From Dictyobacter formicarum (lineage in GTDB: Bacteria > Chloroflexota > Ktedonobacteria > Ktedonobacterales > Ktedonobacteraceae), in the NCBI RefSeq assembly GCF_016587435.1, contig NZ_BNJJ01000006.1:1-64000 (forward strand): a DNA stretch of 64,000 nt, in the 5' to 3' direction. The position numbers were made by a program, and so were the translations under genes. The notes beneath the pieces were generated by a model. The model was not told the DNA's origin, ran no database searches, and worked only from the letters and a program-made list of their open reading frames with translations. The first letter of the stretch is position 1. Every line of letters starts with the position of its first letter. Below are positions 45,976-55,337 of the stretch, piece after piece.

Positions 45976-46658
45976 TTACAAGCCCTCCGTCAGCAGGTCG
46001 CGGTAGACTCCCCGCTGCTCTGGCGGCAACATAGTGGCGATGCGCAACATCATTTCTTGCGTGATGTTGCGCAATCCTTCTTTGCGCGTCAGGCCCGCGG
46101 GCAGAACGGGAACATAGGGTTTGCCAAACTGAACGGAGACATAGGGACGCATCCCGCCTCCGGAGCGCAGAATACGCCGCGTGCCACTCAGAGCCACGGG
46201 GAGCACTGTCGCCCCGGTGCGCAGGGCAAGCATAGCCCCCCCGTATAGGCCTTCAGCATCTGCTCCTGGCGCGCTACGGTCCCCTCAGGAAAGATGAGCA
46301 ATGCGCGTTGCTCCTGCAAGTAGGCAAGCGCCTGTTCCAGGGCCACGCGATCACTCTCGCCACGATGTACAGGAATCTGCCCGGTACGACGCACCAGCCA
46401 GCCCACAATGGGCCAGGGAAAAATCTCTTTCTTGGCAAAAAACCAGGTACGGCGAGGTAGGAGGCCCGCGACTAAGATGGGATCAATCCAGCTTAGATGA
46501 TTGGAAACGAGCAAAAGGGGACCATTCACGGGTACATGCTCAGAGCCACGCACGGCGAGGCGGCACACCAGGAATGCCAACAACCGGGCTACTGGACGCA
46601 GCGTACTGTAAATGATGCGCCCCATCCACCCACTTCCATATGACGCTGCCTGTTTCAT
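45976..46658 (-). pseudogene. Lysophospholipid acyltransferase (PlsC-like) with one-base frameshift
   Basis: The start at 46658 overlaps the stop of the upstream lipid kinase as ATGA. The first part carries the acyltransferase motifs LLLVSNHLSWIDPILVAG (His-x4-Asp) and LLIFPEGTVARQEQML. After AYTGG the frame breaks at a seven-C run, 46236-46242. With one more base it continues AMLALRTGATVLPVALSGTR, RILRSGGGMRPYVSVQFGKP and ends at 45976. Apart from this the gene is full length. Activity would be adding an acyl chain to lysophosphatidate in the membrane. As with DUF2625, the break is in a homopolymer. Confidence 0.8.
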
Positions 46659-47566
46659 ACGCGTACCCACAGGGCTTTCGGCAGGATGGTGGCATCGAAG
46701 CTGCTCGCAGACATGGTTTCGCCATCCATCTGGATATTTACGGGCTTGCGACTCTCAATATGTACGGTTCTGGCGTGATAGAAGGTGACTTCCGGCAGAT
46801 CGCTGTGTTCACCTTTCTGTACGCTTGGTAACAGGTGCAGGGCGAGCAGTAAGGGTATGTAGCGAATGGTACAGATATCGAAGAGGCCATCGGTATGATC
46901 GGCCTGGGGATTGATGCGAAATCCGGCCCCATAGGTTGGCCCGGTAGTAATCGCCATGAGGACAAAGCGCTGTTCCTGCTTGTGCCCCTCTCGATCATCG
47001 TCCAGGCTGAAATTCAGCCAGGGACAGCGGTGGTAGCCGAAGAGCAACTGACGCAGGGTTGACGTGTAATAGAGAGGCATACCACTCAAGCGCAAATATT
47101 TTTTCAGGCTTCCCGCTGCCACCGCGATATCGGCATCCAGCCCCACGCTGAACGAATTGGCGAAATAACGCTCATTTACCCGACCGGCATCCACATCAAT
47201 CAATCTACCGTTGAAGGCGCGCTCGACCGCGGCCAGGGGATCGTGAGGCAATTTTAGTGTATTCCAGGCGAAATCGCAGCCTGAACCTGCTGGAACGATG
47301 CCCAGCGGGACACGCTGGCTCACGCTTAACAGGCCATTGACAACTTCATTCACCGAGCCATCACCGCCAACGATAATCACGGGACGGTTCTGCATAGCAG
47401 CCTGCCGGGCACGCTCCCGCGCCTCTCCTTGCGCGCTCGTTTCGATATACTCCGCATGTTCTTGCTCCGCGCGGCTGCGCACAAGCATACGATAGAGGTC
47501 TACTTTGCCATGCCGGGCGGCAGGATTGAGGATGACAAGAGGTTGAGCGGACTCCGTTGTCTCCAT
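46655..47566 (-). CDS. Diacylglycerol/lipid kinase-family protein
   Basis: A 303-residue YegS/DgkB-like kinase with GGAGA ahead of the ATG. Catalytic site: PVIIVGGDGSVNEVVNGLLS near residue 62, PLGIVPAGSGCDFAWNTLKL near 90, with a Cys where many relatives have Asn or Asp (GSGND-type). The C-terminal beta-sandwich (HIESRKPVNIQMDGET) is complete. It phosphorylates a lipid such as diacylglycerol with ATP. Coupled by ATGA to the PlsC-like gene, so the pair forms a small phospholipid operon. Confidence 0.88.
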   Translation of the reverse strand: METTESAQPLVILNPAARHGKVDLYRMLVRSRAEQEHAEYIETSAQGEARERARQAAMQNRPVIIVGGDGSVNEVVNGLLSVSQRVPLGIVPAGSGCDFAWNTLKLPHDPLAAVERAFNGRLIDVDAGRVNERYFANSFSVGLDADIAVAAGSLKKYLRLSGMPLYYTSTLRQLLFGYHRCPWLNFSLDDDREGHKQEQRFVLMAITTGPTYGAGFRINPQADHTDGLFDICTIRYIPLLLALHLLPSVQKGEHSDLPEVTFYHARTVHIESRKPVNIQMDGETMSASSFDATILPKALWVRV

Positions 47567-47776
47567 AAGTGTCTCCTTGGATGGTGGATCTTACAGTGGT
47601 GACTAGAAAGATTGAACCCTCAATTACGCAGACAATAGCACGATATATGGCTCAAGGTTTCAGACCATTGCTGTCGGCACGATTGTACCATAACCCAGCA
47701 GCCTCTACAATTCCTGGGGGTGTTGTCAAGAGTTGCAAGAGAAGCACTAATAGGGGAGAAACAGGTCTGGTTTTTC

Positions 47777-47911
47777 TTTTATGTGATTGTGAAAAAAGTG
47801 CGTCTGGCGCACTTTTTTCACAATCACATAAAATTGGCTCAGGCGTGCATGCGCTCGCCCGTACGGTGGCGCATGGCTTCCCATGGTCACAGGTTTCAGA
47901 TACATTCTAAT
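47777..47911. repeat. 26-bp perfect palindrome plus conserved cassette (copy A)
   Basis: Arms of 26 bp (47777-47802 and 47808-47833) pair perfectly around TCTGG; each begins or ends with four T or A. After it, GCATGCGC, GCCCGT, then TGGCTTCCCATGGTCACAGG and TTTCAGATACATTCTAAT (to 47911) match the cassette of the element at 54580-54790. The arms of the two copies differ completely. Confidence 0.75.
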
Positions 47912-47915
47912 AGCT

Positions 47916-48725
47916 TTAAACTCCACTGCCAGCCAGTAGCCAGGCTGGATGAACCAGCCATAACACCATCAGCTGCAGTAGGGCTATCCCCAACCATGGA
48001 CTGAGACGCTGGCCGCCTGGATATGTCTTCTCCATCATCATTAATCCAGTTAACACGGCCATCCACACAATGCTTCCCACTCCTATACTAAACATCACCA
48101 GCATCAATGCCCAACAACAGCCCAGGCAGGACATGCCATGGCGTAGCCCCAGATGCCAGGAAGCACCTATACCTTGCCGGTAGTAGCGCATGAAAAAGCT
48201 GCGAGGGCTACGGCATTGCTTCAGACAGTGATTCTTAAGCGGGCTGAATTGAAAGCCGCCCGCAATGGCAAAGATTACTGCGCCGATCAGCCAGGAATGT
48301 ATGTAGAGCCAGAACCAATTGCTGACCAGTCGATGCACCAGCGTGTCTGTCAGCAACGCCGCAAGCGCGAAGGCGGTCCAGACAACTGCATATCCCACCA
48401 AAAAAGCTGCCTGTGTGGCCCACCAATACCGTTGACGTCGGCTGGCATGCACAATCATGTAGACAAGGGGCATAATCGATGGCAGCATCATCGCGATGGT
48501 CATCACCTGCCAGCAAGTCAGAAACAAGACCAGGGCTATAGGCCACGAGAGATGGCTCTGAGTAAGCAGGTAGTTATGATTGATCAGGAAAGTCTGCTTC
48601 GTGAGAGCTGCCAGCAACACTACCGTCCAGGCTGCAATGACCAGAATCCAGGGCCAGATAACAGGTGCCCGGCTGCTCGCAGAAGGTCGAGCATCTTTCT
48701 GGTATATCAACTTCATTGTGCGCAT
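47916..48725 (-). CDS. DUF2182 integral membrane protein
   Basis: A 269-residue membrane protein. About seven hydrophobic helices, with the family motifs CWQVMTIAMMLPSIMPLVYM near residue 70 and RHGMSCLGCCWALMLVMFSI near 195. DUF2182 proteins are predicted metal-binding membrane proteins, often with a DUF1326 partner, not seen here. The gene follows the SBP56 gene by 137 bp on the same strand. An AGAGGG site supports the ATG at 48725. A role in metal or thiol handling is possible only by association. Confidence 0.8.
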   Translation of the reverse strand: MRTMKLIYQKDARPSASSRAPVIWPWILVIAAWTVVLLAALTKQTFLINHNYLLTQSHLSWPIALVLFLTCWQVMTIAMMLPSIMPLVYMIVHASRRQRYWWATQAAFLVGYAVVWTAFALAALLTDTLVHRLVSNWFWLYIHSWLIGAVIFAIAGGFQFSPLKNHCLKQCRSPRSFFMRYYRQGIGASWHLGLRHGMSCLGCCWALMLVMFSIGVGSIVWMAVLTGLMMMEKTYPGGQRLSPWLGIALLQLMVLWLVHPAWLLAGSGV

Positions 48726-48862
48726 CGGACATCCCTCTCATTGAGAAATGCTGGTACAGCATACAACAAATGTGAGGATGCTACGGAGAGAGGCGCGAGA
48801 GGTATGTGACCCTCTCGCCTTTCTCCCATACAGAAACGCGTGTATTCCTCCTCACCTGAAAA

Positions 48863-50224
48863 CTATATCCAGATGTCGGAGGTGCAGTCACCACCAGGAT
48901 ACCGCATCTCGTGGGCTCGTGCCGGGCCAGCGGGTTCTTTGCCGAAATCAACGTAGAATTTATTGTTGATCTTCAAGCCACCTTTTTCTGTATCGCAATC
49001 TATTTGCAGGAGATACGACCCTGCTTTGGCGATCTCGGGATAGAACTGGTTATCCCACGAACTGTAGAGCGAGTTGGTAATGTACAGCCGCTTGCCATCA
49101 AGACTGAGCTGAAGCATCTGTGGACCACCGTTGAGCTTATGATCTTGAACGCTGGCAGCTTTTCCAGACAGGCCACCGCACCAAACTTGCCCGGTAAGTT
49201 TCGGATGGGAAGGATCGCTGATATCGTACTGGCGAATATCGCCATGGAGCCAGTTCGAGAGGTAGAGATACCTGTCGTCCATCGAGACCAGGAAATCGGT
49301 GATCAGCGCTGGTACTGGAATGGGCCAACCTTCTAGTTCAATTGAAGGGACATCAATGACCTTTTCAAGTTGCCACTTTTCATTGGGCTTATGCCAGTGC
49401 CACATGTTGCTACTGAGCGTCGCTCCGACGAACCCATGTGTGCTATCAGGGTTATGGTGGAAGCGTACCTCAAGCGGAATCATGCCTTCTTCGCCCAGAT
49501 CGACACTCTGGACAATGTCATGCTTGTCCCAATTCCAGAAGTACAGGTGGTGACCGTATTTGTCCGCAGCCACATCTTCCAGATTGAAGCCTTTCGTAAA
49601 CGTAGCAGGCGCAGCCCATCCACTGCTCACCATCACATTGTGACGTGGCTGATACCAGTAGTCATAGTTGAAGCGCATGCCGTCAGCGTTATGTTCCCAA
49701 CGGCCGGCAATATTGAACTGCTCGTCGAGCAGAAGGAAACCGCCAGGACCATTGCTCTCACTATCACCGAGCATCGAGATCATAATGTTACCCTCGGCAA
49801 GACAGTGAACGGTGTGGGGAGCAGTGAGGTTCGTCTTCTGCTTGATCTCTTCGGGTTCGATCACTTTATGCAGTTTTGGTGCCCGTTCATCAGAGACATC
49901 CAGGATGTGAATGCGGCTGGAAAACATCCCCGGAACGACAAGAAAGCCGCGCGATTTGCGTTCGTCTGCGTGGCATGAGCTACAAGCATTCCAGCCAAAA
50001 TGATGCAATTCGTCACCGACGTTGGGCATCGGTGTACGATGAATCACCTGGGAGTAGGTGGGAGATGTGGGATCAACATCGATTGTGGCCAGGTAATCGG
50101 GCTCCTCGATCCCTGTTCCTACGTAAAGTGCGACGCTGTAAAGTACTTTTTCGGGGGTAGCCTTTATTGCCTCTTCGGGTGAAGCGTAGCCTGGCCCAGA
50201 TTTGGAATGAGGTTCATGATGCAT
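48863..50224 (-). CDS. Selenium-binding protein SBP56 family (methanethiol oxidase-like)
   Basis: A 453-residue SBP56 protein from the ATG at 50224, chosen for its AAGGA site. Family markers: [20 protein letters not shown] with the key cysteines, [53 protein letters not shown] and a conserved [16 protein letters not shown]. The conserved His set fits the copper site of methanethiol oxidases. The length is normal. No TGA selenocysteine is needed. Likely converts methanethiol to formaldehyde, sulfide and peroxide, though this is not certain for every member. Confidence 0.9.
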   Translation of the reverse strand: MHHEPHSKSGPGYASPEEAIKATPEKVLYSVALYVGTGIEEPDYLATIDVDPTSPTYSQVIHRTPMPNVGDELHHFGWNACSSCHADERKSRGFLVVPGMFSSRIHILDVSDERAPKLHKVIEPEEIKQKTNLTAPHTVHCLAEGNIMISMLGDSESNGPGGFLLLDEQFNIAGRWEHNADGMRFNYDYWYQPRHNVMVSSGWAAPATFTKGFNLEDVAADKYGHHLYFWNWDKHDIVQSVDLGEEGMIPLEVRFHHNPDSTHGFVGATLSSNMWHWHKPNEKWQLEKVIDVPSIELEGWPIPVPALITDFLVSMDDRYLYLSNWLHGDIRQYDISDPSHPKLTGQVWCGGLSGKAASVQDHKLNGGPQMLQLSLDGKRLYITNSLYSSWDNQFYPEIAKAGSYLLQIDCDTEKGGLKINNKFYVDFGKEPAGPARAHEMRYPGGDCTSDIWI

Positions 50225-50269
50225 TATATGTTCCTTTTCCATAGCTGTACAGAGCTCATTTCTGAACAA

Positions 50270-50754
50270 CAGTGATGATGTTTGATGCTATCAATCATCT
50301 CTACAGTCGTGGCTGAAGTTACAGGCTGGTGCAAAAAGGACTGCTACGAGCTACAATACGTTCGACAACGCTAAGAACTGTCGCGTAAGGAAGGTTCAAT
50401 GATCGGGGATTTCTGCTTTGTCATTCCACATCATACACCCGCTATCAATACAGGAGATGAAACGACAATGTTCGTCATTTGGTACGTTTCAAGGGTACCT
50501 ATTCAGACTGAAAATCCTGCGCAACCGCCAATACCACCATCTGATTATGTTCTGACGATGGTCATTACTATTACGCCTCCAACGATTTATATGTTTTTAA
50601 TGAGATAAAATGGAAAAATTTCCAGTATGATGGGAACGAAGGGCCTTCATGGAAAAGGCAATCTAGCGACTTTTGAGGCGTCTAAGCTCGGTAATTGTGA
50701 CGATGGAGGAAAGTTCTGGCATTCCCTAAACTCTGTTGAAATCCCTGATGCGCT
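50270..50754. other. Mostly non-coding stretch
   Basis: No supported gene. The end (50625-50754) may belong to the decayed receiver-PAS gene below. Confidence 0.35.
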
Positions 50755-51024
50755 TGTTCTCGCAGAAGCTGATGCCCAGGAAACAATCCAGGTGTTTGCA
50801 GATCGGCCTCGCGTTGTACTGCTGATGACAATGCCGATATGCGCGGATATCTGCAACGATTATTACAAGGCCATTATGATCTCTTTATGCAAGCACCAGC
50901 ATCGGTCGTCATTTTACGGGGTCCCATCTATGAAATTGAGCTTGCCAATCCAATCACCCGCAAACTCTGGGGCAAAATCGACGAAGCTCACACTACGCTC
51001 CTTCGGAGCTCAAAACCGTTTTAA
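50755..51024 (+). pseudogene. Mosaic remnant of a hybrid histidine kinase (receiver + PAS)
   Basis: One frame carries RPRVVLL; a shift near 50822 gives DDNADMRGYLQRLLQGHYD, the start of a response-regulator receiver. It then passes directly into LFMQAPASVVILRGPIYEIE and LANPITRKLWGKIDEA, the start of a PAS domain. The receiver lacks its second half and the PAS is cut at 51024 by the palindrome. The gene is dead. Confidence 0.6.
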
Positions 51025-51147
51025 TGCGTGGTGCAGCAGATGCACATTAGTGCATCTGCTGCACCACGCATTAAAAAGAGAGTGGGGACGCCTGCGTTCC
51101 CCAGGCCAAGGAGCGCTCTGATTCCCAGTATGTTGGGAATCAGAGCC
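51019..51147. repeat. 27-bp perfect palindrome plus cassette (copy C)
   Basis: Arms 51019-51045 and 51050-51076 pair perfectly around ATTA. Then comes GTGGGGACGCCTGCGTTCCC, CAGGCCAAGGAGCGCTC and a second hairpin CTCTGATTCCC/GGGAATCAGAG (51117-51146). The same cassette occurs, reversed, at 63684-63746. The first palindrome begins inside the end of the dead PAS gene. Confidence 0.75.
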
Positions 51148-51183
51148 TTTCTAATATCTTAAATAAAGAAAAAGGGCACTGAC

Positions 51184-52125
51184 TCATCCTTTTATACCTG
51201 TGGAGATGGCTGAGCGGAGGAACCACCTCTGCAACAGGATGAAGGCAATCAAGACGGGGACCGTACTCATGCTTGCAAAGGCCATGATATCACCCCAGTG
51301 CTGAGGAGCCTGATTGAAGAAAGCACGCATGCCAACCATGAGTGGGCGATAGGTGTAGCCACGCGTGGCCAGCAAAGGCCACAGAAAGTCGTCCAGGTGG
51401 GTCAGGGACAGCCAGATAGCAACGGTGGCGAAGGCTGGGCGCGAGAGTGGCAGGATGATCTGCCAGTACATGCGTAAACGGCTCGCACCATCGACGCGCG
51501 CCGCCTCCTCGAAATCTCTGGGGATGTCCATGAAGGACTGATAAAACAGGAAGATGGAGAAAGCATCGGCAATGAAGGGGACGATCTGCACCTGGTAGCT
51601 GTCTACCCAGGTGGTCATGCCACCAAACCAGGGTACCTGGTTGACCAGCAGCAGCAGCGGTACAGCCACCGACTCAAATGGAATAGTAATCAGTACTACA
51701 ACCAGAACTAGAATGATTTTATGGCCCGTGAAAGAGATGCGTGCCAGGGCATAGGCGATCAGACTGTTGACGATGAGGCCTGACACGACAATACAGATGA
51801 CGATGAACAGGGTATTAAGCAGGTAGAGGGCGAAAGGAGTGCGCTGAAATACGTCGCTGTAGTTCTGCAGGGAAAGACTACCATAGGGGATAACAGCCCG
51901 GATGGTACCCATGTCCTGTAGAATCTGGGTCTCGCTAGCCTTCAATGAAGAGACGACCATAAATATCAGCGGGAAGAGAAAAAAGAGCGCCAGCAAGATC
52001 ATCACGAGATAGTTCAACACCCGCCAGACAGCCCTGCGACCGGAGGAGAACAGCAATGCATAGGATGTCCTGCGAGGCAGCGAGGCAAGAACGGCCTTCT
52101 TGTGCGTGGTCGATGCCATATTCAC
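51184..52125 (-). CDS. Carbohydrate ABC transporter permease (MalG type)
   Basis: A 313-residue inner-membrane permease with six helices and the EAA loop FEEAARVDGASRLRMYWQII followed by LPLSRPAF, which docks the ATPase. The N-terminal basic segment and LLALFFLFPLIFMVVSSLKA fit the MalG/CUT1 group. It overlaps the previous gene by 4 bp (ATGA). With the MalF-type permease and the binding protein it forms a sugar or oligosaccharide importer. No ATPase gene is in the operon, so a shared MsmK/UgpC-type ATPase elsewhere is expected. Confidence 0.9.
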   Translation of the reverse strand: MNMASTTHKKAVLASLPRRTSYALLFSSGRRAVWRVLNYLVMILLALFFLFPLIFMVVSSLKASETQILQDMGTIRAVIPYGSLSLQNYSDVFQRTPFALYLLNTLFIVICIVVSGLIVNSLIAYALARISFTGHKIILVLVVVLITIPFESVAVPLLLLVNQVPWFGGMTTWVDSYQVQIVPFIADAFSIFLFYQSFMDIPRDFEEAARVDGASRLRMYWQIILPLSRPAFATVAIWLSLTHLDDFLWPLLATRGYTYRPLMVGMRAFFNQAPQHWGDIMAFASMSTVPVLIAFILLQRWFLRSAISTGIKG

Positions 52126-53066
52126 ACCTCTTTCGCTTCAGTCAGCAGAACGCTGCGTAGGATAAGAACGATCCTCATGATGACCAGAAAAAAGATGACG
52201 ACCGCAATAGCTGAGGCGTACCCGACGCGCAAATCACGAATACTCTGATGTACCATGTACCACACTACTGTAACGGTTGCATTCGCCGGACCACCCTGGG
52301 TCAAGACCTCTATCTGCGTGTAGAGCTTAAATGCCTGCACGGTGGTCGCGATCACAACAAAAAACGTTGTATTGCTCAACTGGGGGAAGGTGATGTGCCA
52401 GAACTGCTGCCAACGGCCCGCACCATCGACGCGTGCCGTCTCGTAGAGCGACTCAGGAATAGTCAGTAAACCGGCCAGATAGACAATCATCTGGAAGCCG
52501 ACGCCCTGCCAGATGGTCAACAGCATAATCGCGGGCAGAGCCAGGTTGCCATCGTTGAGCCAGGTATAGGGACCAAGGTATCCAAAACTGACCGTTTTGA
52601 TAAACGCATTCATCAAACCCTGTCCCGGATTGTAGAGAAACGCCCATACCACCGAAACAACCACCAGCGGCGTGACTACCGGGCTGAAATAGATCAAGCG
52701 GAAGATGGTCACGCCACGCAGTTTCTGATTGATCAGCAGCGCGAGAAAGAGCGCCAGGCCGGTCTGGACCGGAACGACGACCCAGCCAAAGAGGGAATTA
52801 TTGAATAAAGCCCGATGGAGTGTGTCATCTTGCAACAGCTGCAGATAGTTGCGCCAGCCAACGAACTGTGTAGGCAATGGGCCGGCTACCAGACGTTGAT
52901 TGGTAAACGAGAAGCCGAGCGCCATCACAAAAGGAACGATCAGAAAGGTCAGCAACAGAAACAGGGCAGGAGCGCTAAAGGCCCAGCCTACTAACTGATC
53001 CCTACGCCGCCAGTAAGAGGTTCTGGCAGTCCTACGCCCGATGGAGCGGATCGTTCTATTCATCAA
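52122..53066 (-). CDS. Sugar ABC transporter permease (MalF type)
   Basis: A 314-residue permease. Six membrane helices, the periplasmic loop typical of MalF, and the EAA loop YETARVDGAGRWQQFWHITF then PQLSN. An N-terminal arginine-rich stretch precedes the first helix (FSAPALFLLLTFLIVPFVMA). Overlaps its neighbours by 4 bp on both sides, so the three genes are strictly coupled. It pairs with the MalG-type gene to make the channel. Substrate set by the binding protein, not known. Confidence 0.9.
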   Translation of the reverse strand: MMNRTIRSIGRRTARTSYWRRRDQLVGWAFSAPALFLLLTFLIVPFVMALGFSFTNQRLVAGPLPTQFVGWRNYLQLLQDDTLHRALFNNSLFGWVVVPVQTGLALFLALLINQKLRGVTIFRLIYFSPVVTPLVVVSVVWAFLYNPGQGLMNAFIKTVSFGYLGPYTWLNDGNLALPAIMLLTIWQGVGFQMIVYLAGLLTIPESLYETARVDGAGRWQQFWHITFPQLSNTTFFVVIATTVQAFKLYTQIEVLTQGGPANATVTVVWYMVHQSIRDLRVGYASAIAVVIFFLVIMRIVLILRSVLLTEAKEV

Positions 53067-54463
53067 CTTTCTCCCGTCCTATAGGATGGAGCCGTACTGG
53101 CTTTCTGACCAGCACGGGCCGCCGTCTTCAGGATGTTCCTAGGATAGCCCTGGTTGTCCTGAATGTCCTGATCGATGGTGCGCACTGCCTCATCCAGCTG
53201 CTGCTTCACGTCGATACCGGCGGCAATATTTGTTATCGTCTGGGCGAAGGCGGAAGTAATAGCGGGATAAGCCGGTGTAATAGGACGAGGCACAGCTCTG
53301 CTCGTCTGAAGCTGTGCGACGAATACATGCAGGACACCGTTGGGAGCGTACAACCTGGAATGGGCGATCACCGATTTGCGGGCTGGTACCGCGCCATTGG
53401 CCGAAGTCATACGAGCGATCTGCGAGGGTGACAGCATGAATTGCAGCACTTCCCAGGCCGCCGCAGGGGTCTGGCAAGAAGAGGTGATGCCCCAGTTCCA
53501 TGACCCCATGCTGGTCTTCGCTCCCTTGCCCAGGTCCGGCGCGGGCAGCACCAGCAGATTATCGCCCAACGCCTGATGATACTCTGGGTAAAGCCAATGA
53601 CCGCTCCAACTCAGCGCCGACGTGCCTGTGGTAAACCCGGTATCGCTCACCGGCCAGGGATTGCTGTACCCCTGTCTGAAGAGATTCTGAAACCATGTCA
53701 GCGCCGCTATGGAGTTGGGGCCATTGAGTACTCCATCCGCCGATCGATAGGTGGCACGGTTAATGAGATCACCCCCGAAGGACTCAACAAAAGGAGAGAA
53801 GCCGTAGGTGAACCACTCGCCGTCGCCATAGCCGGTATTCATATGTAGGTCTAGTGGGTAGAGCACTCCTGGTACACTCTTCAGCCTTGCCAGGATGTCA
53901 TTGAGCTCACGCAACGTCCAGGGATGGTCGATGGTCGGGATACGGACACCTGCTTCATTGAGGTACTGCCTGTTGGCGTAAAAGCCCAAACCGGAATCAA
54001 ACTGGCCCAGACTGTAGAGGTGATGATTGTAGGTTCCCTGCTGGATGATCGAGGGCAGAAAATCGGCCCTCATCGCCGGAGATACATACCTGTCAAGCGG
54101 CCTGAGATAGCCGGACCAGGCGTAGTTATAGAGCGTTGGACCATCAAAGTCGAGCAGGCAGGGTAGGCTACGAGCCATGGCAGCAATATTCACCAGATCG
54201 GTATAGTTCCCCTCTGGCAATTGCACCTCCTCAACCCGTATGTCTGGGTGAAGATCGCCGAACTCCCTGAGAGTCGCGTCGAGAGCTTCACGTTCTGGCC
54301 CCTGACCCGCATGGAAAAAGAGCTTGATCACGGTAGGTTGGTGACCTGAAGCCGTCGGAGAGACCAGATCGCAAGCCACCAATAGCATACTGAGTATTAT
54401 GGCCAGAAGAAGAGAAAACCGTCTCCCATCTTTTCCGTATCTCCTGGAGTCGTGTGCCCTCAT
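53063..54463 (-). CDS. Sugar ABC transporter substrate-binding lipoprotein
   Basis: A 466-residue lipoprotein; signal LLLAIILSMLLVACDLVSP with the lipobox Cys near residue 30, anchored outside the membrane. The mature protein is a type-1 extracellular solute-binding protein (VIKLFFHAGQGPEREALDAT, PDIRVEEVQLPEGNYTDLVN, WSGHWLYPEYHQALGDNLLV, SPSQIARMTSANGAVPARKS). A GGAGGCAGAG site precedes the ATG. First gene of the importer operon, whose promoter should lie within 54464-54580. The sugar cannot be read from the sequence. Confidence 0.9.
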   Translation of the reverse strand: MRAHDSRRYGKDGRRFSLLLAIILSMLLVACDLVSPTASGHQPTVIKLFFHAGQGPEREALDATLREFGDLHPDIRVEEVQLPEGNYTDLVNIAAMARSLPCLLDFDGPTLYNYAWSGYLRPLDRYVSPAMRADFLPSIIQQGTYNHHLYSLGQFDSGLGFYANRQYLNEAGVRIPTIDHPWTLRELNDILARLKSVPGVLYPLDLHMNTGYGDGEWFTYGFSPFVESFGGDLINRATYRSADGVLNGPNSIAALTWFQNLFRQGYSNPWPVSDTGFTTGTSALSWSGHWLYPEYHQALGDNLLVLPAPDLGKGAKTSMGSWNWGITSSCQTPAAAWEVLQFMLSPSQIARMTSANGAVPARKSVIAHSRLYAPNGVLHVFVAQLQTSRAVPRPITPAYPAITSAFAQTITNIAAGIDVKQQLDEAVRTIDQDIQDNQGYPRNILKTAARAGQKASTAPSYRTGES

Positions 54464-54579
54464 CTCTGCCTCCTTGTCTGGTTAGCAGTTCTCCTTTCTG
54501 TTGATCCTCCTTTTTAAAAGTATACAGAAGAGAGGGACGAGAATCCAGTGATTAGATTGCTCGTATAAAGGCCCGGAGC

Positions 54580-54790
54580 AATAAGAGTGTGTCTGAATGC
54601 CATGCTTTTCGCGCCTGCGGCCCCTGACGCTACGCGCCTGCGGCGCTCACAAGGTCTTTTATTTGTTGGTGCAGCATGATCGCAAAACGATCATGCTGCA
54701 CCAACAAATAGAAAAGGCACGGACGCGCATGCGCGCCCGTGCGGGGGCACCTGGCTTCCCATGGTCACAGGTTTCAGGCACATTCTAATT
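54580..54790. repeat. MITE-like element with internal palindrome (copy B)
   Basis: Ends AATAAGAGTGTGTCTGAA (54580-54597) and TTCAGGCACATTCTAATT (54773-54790) are inverted repeats matching at 15 of 18 positions. Inside is a 23-bp perfect palindrome (arms 54660-54682 and 54688-54710), a GCGCCTGCGG direct repeat on the left, and on the right the cassette TGGCTTCCCATGGTCACAGG also found after the palindrome at 47777. No gene inside. Confidence 0.7.
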
Positions 54791-55058
54791 ACGCGCGACG
54801 CTGATGGAGATAGGATCACATTGACTTACTTTTATTTATATGTCATTGTGTGTAGTATATTACACTATATTTGCCATGAGTTTACAAATAAGTCATCATT
54901 GTTTTAATTCTTCCAAACTCCTGTGTATATACCTCTTATGTAGTTTTGTGTAGATGTCCGATTTCAATCAACTCGCGATGAGAAGCATGCCAGGGATTGT
55001 TACAAACTACGTCATACCTGAATCCACAAGTAACACAACAGAGGAAGGAGCGCCAGTC

Positions 55059-55337
55059 ATGAATGATGACAACCAGACAAAAGCTATAAAGCTTTCTGAA
55101 AAATTTGTCGATTTCATTGATCTGACCGACGAAAACCTGGAAGAAGTCGCTATTATGGAGTTTGGCATTCAAGGTGGTCAGTGCGGTTGCGGTGATTGCG
55201 GTTGCGGTGGCGGTTGCGGTGGTGGTTGCGGTGGGGGCTGCGGTGGTGGTTGCGGTGGGGGTTGCGGTGGGGGCTGCGGTGGTGGGGGCTGCGGTGGTAG
55301 CTACCCGTTCCGCTGCGCTGCCTGTGGCTGTGGGTGA
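55059..55337 (+). CDS. Gly/Cys-rich RiPP-like precursor peptide
   Basis: A 92-residue peptide from the ATG at 55059, preceded by GAGGAAGGAG; the longer frame from 54954 is less likely. Residues 1-40 form an acidic leader (KLSEKFVDFIDLTDENLEEV) ending in GIQGG, a double-glycine-type cut site. Residues 41-92 are the core: QCGCGDCGCGGG, six CGGG units, then GGGGCGGSYPFRCAACGCG, with 14 cysteines in 52 residues. Such cores resemble microcin B17/heterocycloanthracin-type (azole) or lanthipeptide precursors. No modification, protease or export gene is recognised nearby. It could instead be a metal-binding Cys-rich protein. Confidence 0.65.
   Translation: MNDDNQTKAIKLSEKFVDFIDLTDENLEEVAIMEFGIQGGQCGCGDCGCGGGCGGGCGGGCGGGCGGGCGGGCGGGGCGGSYPFRCAACGCG

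Noticed and set aside
48153..49978. Plus-strand frames of about 200 codons
   Set aside because: Antisense shadows of the DUF2182 and SBP56 genes.
48863..50224. Selenocysteine in the selenium-binding protein
   Set aside because: No in-frame TGA is present; the family name does not require selenocysteine.
55190..55310. CRISPR-like or minisatellite repeat array
   Set aside because: Repeats are contiguous 12-mers coding CGGG without spacers, so it is a coding repeat, not CRISPR. No CRISPR array was seen anywhere.
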